Shown: positions 44,655 through 55,648 of the stretch, one piece after another
How the letters are laid out: every line of letters begins with the position of its first letter
Position numbering within the stretch: the first letter of the stretch is position 1
Assembly: GCF_905163445.1 (NCBI RefSeq)
Contig: NC_053189.1
Location: forward strand, 15,580,001-15,644,000
DNA from: Pararge aegeria
Lineage: Eukaryota > Arthropoda > Insecta > Lepidoptera > Nymphalidae
Reading direction: 5' to 3'
DNA length: 64,000 nt
The notes under the pieces: model-generated
What the model was told of the DNA's origin: nothing
Seen by the model: the letters and a program-made list of their open reading frames with translations, nothing else
Database searches by the model: none
Position numbers and translations under genes: made by a program

Positions 44655-45945
44655 AAAATAAAAACGGAGTTTCTACGTAGCACACCGATACCTTATAAAC
44701 GGACTTAGTTATAAATTATTACAATATTTATACATTATTGATAATAAAATATCTGGCAAGTGGTGTGGATAAACTCCTCCGTTTAGCTCAGTACGCTAGG
44801 TACATAAGTAGAGACTTAATTTCCGATCACTCCACTCCACATTTTGGCTCGGTAGGAATTCTTGTAACTTGTAACTTGTAACATGTGTATTGTCTATTTT
44901 TGATTTTTGTTTTGTAATCATTATTATTATGATACACTAAACTCTCACACCCATGTACAAGATACATGAGCAAAGAAAGCCTAATATTAATAAACTTACT
45001 TAGATACGTAGCGATAAAAAAACTATTTCTATATATTATTATTATCCTTATTAAAATATACTATCATACCCGGACACAAGATAAATACAGTTAGGTATAT
45101 ATGACATAAATACATCCTTATATTGATGAACTTACTTAAATATATAGCGACAAGTAAACTATTAAAATATACCTTATTAAACCTATTATTAATTAACCTT
45201 ATTAAAATATACTCTCCCACCCGTATATAAGATAAATTCCTTAAGTGACCCAAATATAACATTAATATGCTTACTCAGACACGTAGAGATAAATACACTT
45301 AATTATACATTACATAAATACATTCTTACAATAATAAACTTACTTGGATACATAGTTATAATTAAACTATTATTACTTTTATTATCCTTATTAAAATATT
45401 CTCCCACCGTTATACAAGTTAAATTCCTAGTGTCTCAAATATAACATTAATATGCTTACTTAGATACATAGAGATAAATATACTTAATTATGCATTACAT
45501 AAACACATTCTAACATTGTTAAAGTTACTTAGATACATAGCGATAATTAAACTATTATTACTTTTATTATCCTTATTAAAATATACTTACTCTCCCACCG
45601 TCATACAAGATAAATTCCTATAGTTTCTCAAATATAACAATAATATGCTTACTTAGATACATAGAGATAAGTACACTTAATTATGCATTACATAAATACA
45701 TTCTAACATTGATAAAGTTACTTAGATACATAGCGATAATTAAACTATTATTACTTTTATTATCCTTATTAAAATATACTCTCCCACCGTCATACAAGAT
45801 AAATTCCTATAGTTTCTCAAATATAACAATAATATGCTTACTTAGATACATAGAGATAAATACACTTAATTATGCATTACATAAATACATTCTAACATTA
45901 ATAAACTTACTTAGATACACAGCGATAATTAAACTATTATTTGGA
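44655..45945 (+). repeat. 3' flank of DEK_C copy 3 expanding into a ~190-base tandem array
   Basis: The flank begins like those of copies 1 and 2, then from about 45000 a unit is repeated roughly five times with a period near 190. Each unit has cttattaaaatatactctc, ccacc.t.ataca.gataaattcc, atgcttacttagatacatag and gcattacataaatacattct. The last two full units (from about 45591 and 45781) are almost identical. The unit appears once or twice in the flanks of copies 1 and 2. Confidence 0.75.
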
Positions 45946-47640
45946 CTACGGACCTTTTTTTTTCAGGGAGACCCGTGCCCTGTTGTGGGCCGGAAATGGT
46001 CTGACTATATATATATATTAATGTCATGTTGGTTTGTGTACGCTTCAAAAACTCAAAAAATTCTGCACCGATCGAGCTGAAACTTTAGCATGATATAAAA
46101 TTCGCATCAAGGATTGTTTTTATCTATTTTTTGCATCGGTCACATATCCGCGAGTCTTTATATCTACGCAGATAGTGGAAAAACAAAAAATATTGTATAT
46201 CCACAAATATTGCAAAATTAAACTTATATGTAATGAATTCTTTGTTTTGTTTTTGATTTCTCAACCATTCCACGCTTCGCTGTGGCACATCTTTATGGAA
46301 TATATTAATAAAATTATATATAAATATATACATAAATATATATATATATATATATTTTAATTAAAACAATCAAATATCTTTCGCTATAACGATGAAGAAT
46401 TGCATTGAAAGGAAACTTGGATTTCCATAATATTCTCAAAGACGTGTGAAGTCTACCAATCAGTGTAGAGCACAATAGCCGATAATACGTAAATAATCGT
46501 GATGTGGATGGAGGTATGCCATAAAATACCGAAAAAAAGTCTTTGATACACACTCACACACACACAATATAGGGCGCATTTTTACACGATTCGACAAATA
46601 AATAAATTTTGTTTGATTGTTTTGGATCTATTGTAGTAATTAATTTACGCTTTCAGTTTTTATCGTATTGGTCATATTTGCACGATAGTTTGCTCATTTA
46701 TATATTTATTTAATCCAAGACATTATTTTTTAGTTTAAATGCGAGACGGTATTTTGGATCTTTTATTAATGAAATCTTTGTAGTATTAGATGTAAGTCCA
46801 TCAATGTGTATCTAAATCTTATCGTAGCGCTGTTGATAACGAATAAATAAATAAAATAAAACTTAATCATTTCATTAAGTAATAAGCTTTATTGTAACCA
46901 TATCAATAAGAATGCATGAAAAAAAATATTAAATAAATACAAAAAAGATACTAACGTAATTTATTGTAATTTAAATTAACACCATTAACATTAGCTATTC
47001 ATTTATTGCTCGATCATATTTTTAGTACCTAGTATTGAGTCCTGTCCTGCTACTTTCTGACCTCACGCTGCTGAGTTACGGTCTGAATAGAGTGATTGGT
47101 GTAATTATAGGCTCATGAGGCTTAACACATACGCCTTAGGTTGACGGACTTTTCGTGTTCTTTGAATGTCCTGTAGATGAAATCAATTGTGAGAAGACCT
47201 AAACAAACCTACCTATACCTATATAACTACATATTAAAGCGCGCATATTTAATTATGAAGTGGATACCAAAACGGCGTCTTAAGCTATTGCACCCTATTG
47301 TTGCAAATTGTTTTTATGAAACAAGGAAAAGGTACTTCAAGTTCTAAATCAGCGTTTATAGGCGATTTTCCACTTCTGTCTGACGGTCCCTAAATCACGA
47401 TTATAAAAATAAAGCATCTTGCATCACGAAAGCTATGACAACAATGATGATTTTTAAAATACATTATTCTTAACTACTAACTTAAACCTTTATACAATAT
47501 TTTCTAAATTTTACTTCCTTTGTTAGTATTTTGCAACTTCGGTGATAATCCAATACTTCCATGGAGATGGATGTAGATGGTAGCTGGGCATAGGATCTGC
47601 GCTAAAGTGAACCCACCCTTTGGGGTAGTTCGATATGGAC
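45946..47640. other. intron with small repeats
   Basis: A retroposon end (ggagacccgtgccctgttgtgggccgg) lies at 45966-45992, a (ta)n microsatellite near 46335-46357, and the repeat related to 2710-2970 at 47030-47180. No gene was recognised. Confidence 0.45.
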
Positions 47641-47646
47641 AATATT

Positions 47647-47890
47647 GACGGCCGATTAGCGCAGTGTGCAGCGACCCTGCTTTCTGAGTCCAAGGCCGTG
47701 GGTTCAATTCCCACAACTGGAAAATGTTTGTGTGATGGGCATCAATGTTTTTCAGTGTCTGGGTGTTTATATGTATATTCTTAGTATTTATGTATATCAT
47801 TCATCAAAATATTCATCAGTCAACCTAGTACCCATAACACAAGATACGCTTACTTTGGGGCTAGATGGCGATGTGTGCGTTGTCGAAAAA
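47647..47890 (+). repeat. tRNA-derived SINE (Metulj-like)
   Basis: Full head (gacggccgattagcgcagtg, gggttcaattcccac) and body to gggctagatggcgatgtgtgcgttgtcg, with a short A-rich tail. Confidence 0.75.
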
Positions 47891-48584
47891 AAATATATAA
47901 TATAACGATGATTTTACAAGTACATTTTGTAATTTTGTGTTGTTAGTAAATAAACATGGTTCTGTGTAGTTTGTTGCGTAGGCATACCAACGGGATAGCC
48001 ATAGTATGCCTGCTAACCAAGAAGCGGCCGTATCGCATCATGTTCAAGTTACGTCGGCGCAGCGAATTCCGATGAATCGTTATGCGATACCTTTTATACC
48101 ACGCTTCCTATGGGAATTATTTGAAAGACCCAGGCCACTCATGCCACAAATCGGCCGAGGATATTTAATAGTTTTAATATTATAAAAATTAATAATGTAA
48201 CTCTAAGACTAATAATATTATATTAGTCCTAATATCATTCCTAACATCATCAGCACCCTGCTGCGACCTTAAGTATATGTAGTTTATAAAAGTAAATTTA
48301 TTTTCTGAAAATAAATAAACATAATAAAAGTTAATGTGTTTGATAAATATGAATTAATTTCCTCTTAACGTTAGATTCTTTGAGTAATTCTTTTGATTCA
48401 AGCTATAAAATGTTAAAATAAGCATTTGTGTGTCATGCTAAATAAAGTATTCTTAACTGTCGTTGTTTCATTCGTAAAATACCTATACAATTATAAGTTA
48501 AATTTTCTAGATTGTTTCAATTCAAGTTCAAAAATATAAAGTTCAAAAGACTTGAATTAATATTTATATATTATTAATTTACAG
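47891..48584. other. intron, nothing recognised
   Basis: AT-rich. No gene; acceptor attaatttacag at the end. Confidence 0.4.
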
Positions 48585-49345
48585 ATCCCACATCATCCGC
48601 GTTGCTGAGATCGTATTCTGCGTACCCAGAACGCAATGCATTTCATACTTACGATGAGCCTTGCGAAGGAGTCAATCATATTGTCGTAACACCCGACTTC
48701 CCTGTACCGTTCGAAACTGACACCATTAAGTATTTCCCACAGAATATCATAAAAACTGAAAGATTCTACAGAACACGTACTGTTAAAAGACCAGAGACTC
48801 CTGAACCGTTAGGCTCATGTGGGTGCAATTTTAATTGCGTCAACGAAATAGATGCTGCCGCTCAAAAGGAACTTTTCGATGAATTCTGGAGTTTAAGAGA
48901 TCGACAATTCCAAAGGGATTACCTTGTGGAAAAAGTAAAAGTTCAGGAACCTAAGACGAGCCTTGTCGACGATTCAAAAAAGAGATTCAGTCTCAACTAC
49001 ACATTGGTGTATCGTAACAAAGAGTACTACGTTTGCAAAAAGTTCTTTTTGAATACTTTGAATGTGACCGAGAAACTAATAAGGTACGCACTGTTGAACA
49101 AGGATAGGAAACTGAATATGCCGTTTCCCGAAGAGGCCTGTTTTAATACGACACCGAGAGGTGGTAAAGTTATAATCTATGAAGGTTATAGATTCAGTCG
49201 CCACCACGTCACTGATGCAAAAATTCGTTGGCATTGCGCTACTCATAAGGCTAAAGGATGTAGAGCTTACATTTATACGGTTGATAAGAAAATTATCAGA
49301 ATAAGTAATAATCATAACCATGATGTTCCTAAGACTTCAATCTAA
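48585..49345 (+). CDS. mod(mdg4): chimeric terminal exon: FFxxTL domain + FLYWCH (copy B)
   Basis: Terminal exon of 252 codons plus TAA, with two leading bases (at). It is collinear with the exon at 34358: a shared lead (VTPDFPVPFETD; VTPDLPVPIETG in copy A), then RPETPEPLGSCGCNFNC, LFDEFWSLRDRQFQRDYLVE, SLNYTLVYRNKEYYVC and KFFLNTLNVTEKLIRYAL. The FLYWCH finger follows: CFNTTPRGGKVIIYEGYRF, IRWHCATHKAKGCRAYIY, NNHNHDV. The conserved cysteines of the captured domain are all present, so both copies look functional. Copies A and B lie on either side of the three DEK_C exons, which fits a larger segmental duplication or later insertion of the DEK_C unit between them. Confidence 0.9.
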
Positions 49346-51130
49346 TCTGTATGTGCACAGTTTCAATATTTTAACTAGTTTGTATTATCAATTTACATTG
49401 TATTGTATTTCTGCACTGCCCAGTATTCTACATCGTATAAATGAAAACCGAAATACTACTTCACAGATATTTTAGATGTACATTATTTACCGTCTTTGAG
49501 ATTTATCTGTGAAACCGAAACGCTTATAGTTTTTGATTGAACCACTGCCATTGTTTTTACTAAAAAAATCTAATACAGCCCTAAAATCACATGCAAAATT
49601 AAAATCAAGTGACCCCTGGCACTTTATTAGGTACGCGTCGTTTAGTAGGTACTATGCACGTGTCGGTCTTTTATTTCCAATAGGGCTGTCATCAGAAAAC
49701 ACTTAGAATATTTTGAATTCATTTGTATTGAAAAATAAATATGCTTCTTTTGATTTAATATTTTACAGGGTTTCCTTATGAAATATACTAATGCACCAGT
49801 ATTTCGGGATTCGGTTAATGTTGTACAATGATCAACTCTAAGAGGTAGGAGATGATAAATCTATCATTGTAGTCGGGATAGTATCTGTCATAGATGTAGA
49901 CATGAATAACGCTTGGAAGCGGAAGTTTGGGTCCCTGGGAACATCTGCAGCTGTTTGGCTCACCAGAGTTAGGAAGCTCGAGTCTGCTCATCTAAATCGT
50001 TGCGAATAGAGCAAGTAGTTAACCTAGAGACTTGAAGGTTGAGAATGACAAAAAGCGAAAGTCCCAGGAGCGGCTGGCAGTAAATAGGACTTCCTTACCC
50101 ATATAACCTTCGGTTTAACGTGGTGAGGAGGAATTTAGCTAACTTTGATATTTTTGTAGAATTATTGATACTATATAACGATTCGTAATGTATAAAATGC
50201 TGTAGTTTCCTCAAGTGTGTGAGGGCAAAAATGTGTGGGTCAGGTTAATTTGTTACTGGTCCACAACTATAAGTGTTACTATAGATTTAAAATGTAGTGC
50301 AACGGAATATACAAAACAAACAATTTATTTTCATCATCCGATGAACTGCTGCTGAACATAAGTATTTTATCATATAACCTTTTGGTGGCGGCGAAAGGTA
50401 CTTCTTGCGACATTCTTCATATCGTCTTTTCTCACAATTGATAGGTATACGCTGCGTTTTCCGGTAGTGGGCCACCGCCCCAGAAATTAAACATTACATT
50501 ACATACTATATTTTTGTTACAATATATCCAAAATCTATGTGACTACTATAATTATAAATTGATATGTTTACATTGATAAAATATTTAGTACTGACTCGCG
50601 TATTTGAGATTGCGCTCTAAGAAATATGCACCTGAGTGCGTTTAAAACATTTTTTCTTCGATATTTTATAATGTAATCTCAGGTTAGTTTTACTCATACA
50701 TATAATAGGATCATACTGTTGTTTAACTAGTTTTAACACCCATTTAAATTATTTATAAGAACTTTTAACTATTTTAAACAATAATAACTTCTGTAGATTA
50801 ATAATTATTTTTACGTAATATACATAAAAAGAATGTATTCATAGGTTAATGCAAAAAAAATATTAGTTCTTAATATATTTCACGCCCAGAGCCATATCTG
50901 CATACATTTAGGTGCATAATTTTAAGTTAAGACTGCATACTGAATACAATTCCATAGTAAGTAAAAAAGTCCATCCTCGGCCTAATTTTTAAATAAACTA
51001 TATCAAACAGTGTAGTATTCATATTGCAAATATATACTGGTAATAATATACTGGTGTTAATTCGGCTGGAAGCAATTCACAAAATTTATAGGTACAAATA
51101 TAGTGCTATGTTTTTTGTGTAGTTGTATGA
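49346..51130. other. intron, nothing recognised
   Basis: AT-rich. No gene; small frames lack support. Confidence 0.4.
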
Positions 51131-51284
51131 AAATATCATACTTGTCAAATTTGCGGACTTCGTTAAGAGATATTTATATAAATTTTACGGTCTAAAATAT
51201 TACTTTTGAAATATTAATTTTAGACCGTAAAAAATATGAAAATATCTCTAAACTAAGTCTGCAACTTTGAGAGGTATGATATTT
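51131..51284. mobile_element. fold-back MITE
   Basis: 154 bases with almost its whole length in two inverted arms of about 75 bases (left aaatatcatacttgtcaa, right complement aaatatcatacctctcaa; inner ttttacggtctaaaat on both arms). A transcript would form a long hairpin. No coding capacity. Confidence 0.75.
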
Positions 51285-52128
51285 GTTACGGTTTCATTCT
51301 TTGTTTGCTATAAGAAACTTAGGGTGGCCATGGCCGGACGCGTCTCCATACAAAATGTATCGCCAGTCATTCCATTAATATTTTTTTATACACTAAGCCT
51401 CGGCATCTGGTTGCTGCTTTGGCTTCACTTTGAGGGGGGCAGAGTTCAAATACCAACAAGTTATGTGCAATTTAGGCAATTAAAATATCATTTGCTTCAA
51501 CGGTGAAGGTAAACATCATGAGGAAACCGGCATGCCTTAAAGTTCTCCACATGATATTTGAATTCCTTAATACACTTAAGACATTTAAGTTTAATATAGA
51601 GAGATAAATAGCTTAGTTTAGGATTCAGTACAATTGAAATTACAATAAACTGCTATCGTATGGAGATAGAGTCGGCTAGGACCTTAAGCGCTATGCAAAG
51701 CACGCTGTATTAATTCAACTGCTAGACTTGTAATAGATTAGCCATATAAATTTTTACTTGCAATACCAGCATTATTATCCTGTTAAAGAAAACTAAATCA
51801 AAACACTGAAATACGAGTAATAAAACCGGTTATTATTTCAATTATCACATTATGTGTTCCAGGTATTTTATTAGAATAAAAAAATTAGATAAATAATTGA
51901 TAAAAATGGTTTTGGTTTTATAATAAATAAACTGTAAAATATTTACTTTTATTGTACTGTACTTCCCGACTGCCATAAAAAATGCGGTATTTATAATATC
52001 AGAACTCACGTCGACGCATTGACGGCAGGCGACAGCTACGGTTGCCTCTGCTGTTGGCAAAGTGTCGCTCGTGTGTAAGAACCCTTAGTGGGAAGCAGGA
52101 TGATGATAATGGTAACGTTTGTTTTCAG
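51285..52128. other. intron, nothing recognised
   Basis: A piece at 51400-51560 resembles the common lepidopteran repeat (agttcaaataccaacaagt, gcttcaacggtgaaggtaaacatcatgaggaaacc). No gene. Confidence 0.4.
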
Positions 52129-52364
52129 CGCCCTTCTTCGAAGTAACGACTCGGGGCAACGCGGTACTCGTGTGGGGAGGCTACAGGTTCGGAAAACAAC
52201 GAGAGCAGGGCTCGAAGACCCGATGGGCGTGCACCAAACATAACTCATCCCTCTGCACCGCATATCTCACTACTGTGGACAACCAGATTGTCCTATACAG
52301 AAATATCCATAACCACGAGAAACCAAAAATGGAATTCAAAAAATGTATACATTGTAGCAAGTAA
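52129..52364 (+). CDS. mod(mdg4): FLYWCH terminal exon 14, extra Cys pair
   Basis: Terminal exon of 77 codons plus TAA after acgtttgttttcag, with two leading bases (cg). The finger reads PFFEVTTRGNAVLVWGGYRF, TRWACTKHNSSLCTAYLT, NIHNHEKP. The G before the second cysteine is L. The tail is longer and basic, and ends in KKCIHCSK, a second C-x2-C pair just before the stop that no other exon has. The last bases (ttgtagcaagtaaa) match the consensus of the tandem repeat that follows, so this tail may have been formed by, or seeded, that repeat. Confidence 0.92.
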
Positions 52365-53300
52365 AGTTAATGGGATCACTAAAAATAATACTCTTTGTAA
52401 TATTATTAAGATTTTATGTGCTTGAACTTTTCTTCTAGATGTAAAACTACACTTGTTCCTCGTAGTTATTTATGATTATAAAGAAGATCACAAAAAAGTG
52501 TATCTTTGTAGTATATAAAATAATCGGTGATCTATAAAAATACTCGTTTGTAATACTTTAGTTTTTCCTGCTTGACTTTTTCTTCTAGATATAAAACTGC
52601 ACTTTTTCTGCATCGTTTTATTTTACCTAATAAAAAAGTGTAGGTTTTTTTAGAAAATTAAATAATCGGAGCTCATTAAAATATGGCTTTACTTTTTCTT
52701 CTAAATTTAAAACTATACTTATTAAAAAAAGTGACTTTTGTAGCAAATAAAGTGAAGTTAACTTTTGTAGCAAATAAAATAATCGGATATATGTTCACTT
52801 TAAATCGTGACAAATGTTCGCTTGCAATAGTTTAGGTTTTTTGATTCACTTTTTTTCTTACATTTAAAACTAAACATTTTGCCGCATCTTTTTCTTTTGG
52901 TGAAAAGTTACTTAATAAAAGATATTACTTTTGTAGCAAATAAAATAATTGGAGCTCGAAAAAAAACGCTTTTGTCTTCATCATTTTTTTGATGAGAATT
53001 TACATAATAAGTAAGTGTAAGTAGTAAATAAAATAATCGGAGATTAATAAGAATACTCGTTTGTAATACTTTAGTTTTTTCCTGCGTGACTTTTTCTTCT
53101 AGATGTAAAATTTTAAACTTTTTGCCTCATCGTTTTTTGATGATAAGTTACCTAATAAAAAAGTGTGTACTTCTGTAGCAAATAAAATAATCGTAAATAA
53201 TAAAAATACTCGTACAAAACAAGTTAGTTTCTTTGCTGCTTCACTTTTTCTTTTAGATGTAAAACGTTGCGTTTTTATTTTCTATGATGAGACGTTACTT
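52365..53300 (+). repeat. degenerate tandem array of ~130-150-base units
   Basis: About seven units share, in order, tttgtagcaaataaaataatcgg, a short AT spacer, actcgtttgtaatactttagtttt, ctgcttgactttttcttctagatgtaaaact, gcctcatcgttttttgatga and agttacctaataaaaaagtg. Units vary in length by indels. The first unit begins at the 3' end of the preceding exon. No coding frame survives. Confidence 0.75.
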
Positions 53301-54060
53301 TTTTTCATCGTTCTCTCCTGACATTATGTCAAGTTTAAAGGTTAAATTAGGCGGGCTACTGTTCTCGTTGCAAAAATAGTATTCTTGTTGTAATAGTAGT
53401 ATATAACGCGTATTTAAAGTAAATGTCGCATGAACAGATCCTAGTTTGTATCGACACCTGGTTTGTTGTATCGGCACGGGCGATGAAATTTTTCTTTTTT
53501 TAATTTCACTTCAACTTCACTTGACTACAATATCACGTGATGGTACGCGATGATGCAGTCTGTTTGGGGTATGTTTGGCCTCTTTTATTATTTATTTATT
53601 TATCAGACAACAAATATCAATGAATTAAATTACAATAAAATGGCAAAAAAAAACATACCTACGTTAATATTTTAGAACTAAAAGCTATTGCGACTGGGGG
53701 TCGGTTGGTTGCAGCTCCCCGTAGCCTCCGAAAATAGATGTAGATACCTAGGTTTTTTTGGTGGCAGACATCGGCAATGCATTTTGTGACATATAAGATG
53801 GTCAGGCGAGTGACAGTAATAACATGGAATTTGATTCAGTTGTTTATTTTATCTCAATTCACTTCTTTGCGCACAAACCTCCAATTTCACTGGAGCATTT
53901 ACCCACAACGCTGATCAAATTCGGGACGTTGAGCTTCAACGGTTTGTATCACATGTTAGTTGATGATACTCGAGACCGAAAGCATAACTACGAGTATGTA
54001 CTAATTATACCTATTATGTAAATTTATTTATTTCTTTTTGACAATATATATTTTTAGTAG
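53301..54060. other. intron with repeat scraps
   Basis: A fragment of repeat D (53510-53565) and a pan-lepidopteran scrap (53690-53810, gcagacatcggcaatgc). No gene recognised; the frame at 53824-54021 is unsupported. Confidence 0.4.
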
Positions 54061-54235
54061 GTTGTCCCGCTGTCTTGTCACAGGTTCAGTGTTCAAAGAT
54101 CGCCTGGAACAGAGTGCTGCAGCAATAAGGCCGTCTTTGCATGCCTACATTTTTTAATGACTTTCTTATTTTTTTTATATTATTATTTTATGTTTTACAT
54201 GCAATAAAGTGTTTTTTATTATTATTATTATTATT
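54060..54235 (+). mobile_element. retroposon 3' end
   Basis: Contains ctggaacagagtgctgcagcaataaggccgtctttgcatgc and an att-repeat tail. The related phrase agcaataagaccgcctttacatac is at 63675-63705. Probably a LINE 3' UTR. Confidence 0.5.
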
Positions 54236-54544
54236 AACGTGCTCTCCGAGACACGGCGGTTGACTACGCTGATTTCCAAGCTTCAGGCTAACTTTTCCGA
54301 GTTTAACAATTAAATATGACTAGATTTAGCGGTGGAGGAAAACCCGTGAGGAAACGTGATGAATGAGACTCCTCAAAAGCATCTGAAGCCTAGCAATCCC
54401 CACATGTCCAGGGTGGTGAACTACGGCCTAAGTAAATCTTATTTTGAGAAGACACCTTTGAGCTGTAGAAAACAGGTAATGGTTTGGTAATAACGACTAT
54501 TTATGCAACATCACGCCATACTAAAAACTTGCCTTCCATTCCAG

Positions 54545-54792
54545 AACTGTTCTACGACGCCTCACTCCGTGGTCGCCCGATAATCGTCTTAGCGGGCTTC
54601 AGATTCAGCAAGCATCGTCTGTCCGGACCAAAGACACGTTGGCACTGCGCAAGTCACAACCGGCGAGGATGTAAAGCTGTCATATACACAGTAGACGAAG
54701 AAATCGTACAGATCAGAAACGAGCATAACCACGCAATACCTAAGATGACACAAGACCGTTACGCCTTTCTCAGTAAAGTTCCAATTACGTGA
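54545..54792 (+). CDS. mod(mdg4): FLYWCH terminal exon 15
   Basis: Terminal exon of 81 codons plus TGA after gccttccattccag, with two leading bases (aa). The finger reads LFYDASLRGRPIIVLAGFRF, TRWHCASHNRRGCKAVIY, NEHNHAIP. The early F-x-T-T is FYDAS. Zinc ligands are intact. A tail of about 17 residues follows (QDRYAFLSKVPIT). The reading frame extends upstream into the intron, but the acceptor and the homology boundary agree. Confidence 0.92.
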
Positions 54793-54903
54793 CAGATTAA
54801 TTCAGTGCAAATTACAGAATTGAACTGAGCAGCGTGGTGGGTCTAGGCTCTAGATAGTCTCCCGTTTGAGTGAGGAGGCCTCTGCCCAGCTGTGGGATTT
54901 TAA

Positions 54904-55078
54904 GGCTGCCATTCCACTGGAGCGGAGCGAGGCAGCGGAGCCGAGAAACGGAGAAATATTAACCAATAGGATTGCACAAAATCTCCGCTGCTCTTAAGTG
55001 ACAGAGTACCCAACTGCGCTCCGCATTAGTCCGTTTCTCGGCTCCGCTGCCTCGCTCCGCTCCGGTGGACGGGCAGCC
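54904..55078. mobile_element. PIF/Harbinger-like MITE
   Basis: 175 bases flanked by taa on both sides (54901-54903 and 55079-55081). The inverted arms are about 50 bases: left ggctgccattccactggagc, right complement ggctgcccgtccaccggagc, continuing through ggagcgaggcagcggagccg. The 3-base TAA duplication and the GG start fit PIF/Harbinger. It is strikingly GC-rich for its surroundings. Confidence 0.8.
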
Positions 55079-55081
55079 TAA

Positions 55082-55574
55082 TAGGCTGTTTTTGATGACG
55101 ATGAGTGTAATCGGGCTGCTATTACCAACACAGCGATTTACGTTAAAAATGCAACTCCTAGGTTATGAACTTTATATCATCATCATATCCGCCTTTTCGC
55201 GTCCCACGGACACACGGGTCCTACCTAGAAAATAACAGTTTCTAATTCATTATTTTTTGGTCTATCAAATAGCATAACTGTTGTTTTCTAAACTGTTTTC
55301 AACCCCACAGATTAATAACTGAACGTACTTTAAAATACCGAAATTAAAAACTTAATAACCTATTAAACAAACCGTCATCTAAAAGCTGTTAATTTGCGGG
55401 GGCTATGTACATTTTATAAGCATAAAAATCCGTGTATATAAAAGTTTAACTTGATTTGTTAATGACTTTTAGATACATACTTCTCTATAAAACTGTTTTG
55501 TAAAATGGCACCATGATTGTTTTTAACTAGTTATAAGTTTGGTAAGGTTTTAAAGCTTGGTATTTCTTTAACAG
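55082..55574. other. intron, nothing recognised
   Basis: AT-rich; no gene. Acceptor ggtatttctttaacag ends at 55574. Confidence 0.4.
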
Positions 55575-55648
55575 GACACACCTACAAGGGCAGATTTATC
55601 AAGAAACGAAAAAAGAACCTAGATTCAATAGTTACAAAATGTACGTAG
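55575..55648 (+). CDS. mod(mdg4): very short non-FLYWCH terminal exon, basic tail
   Basis: After a good acceptor, two leading bases (ga) and 23 codons to TAG: HTYKGRFIKKRKKNLDS, then IVTKCT. It is strongly basic, and the Y-x-G-x-F-[IV]-K-x-R core resembles the exon at 23631 (YPGAKFVKTRR). Splice phase and strand match the array. It could supply a nuclear localisation-type tail. At this length chance cannot be excluded, so the resemblance to 23631 is the main support. Confidence 0.45.
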
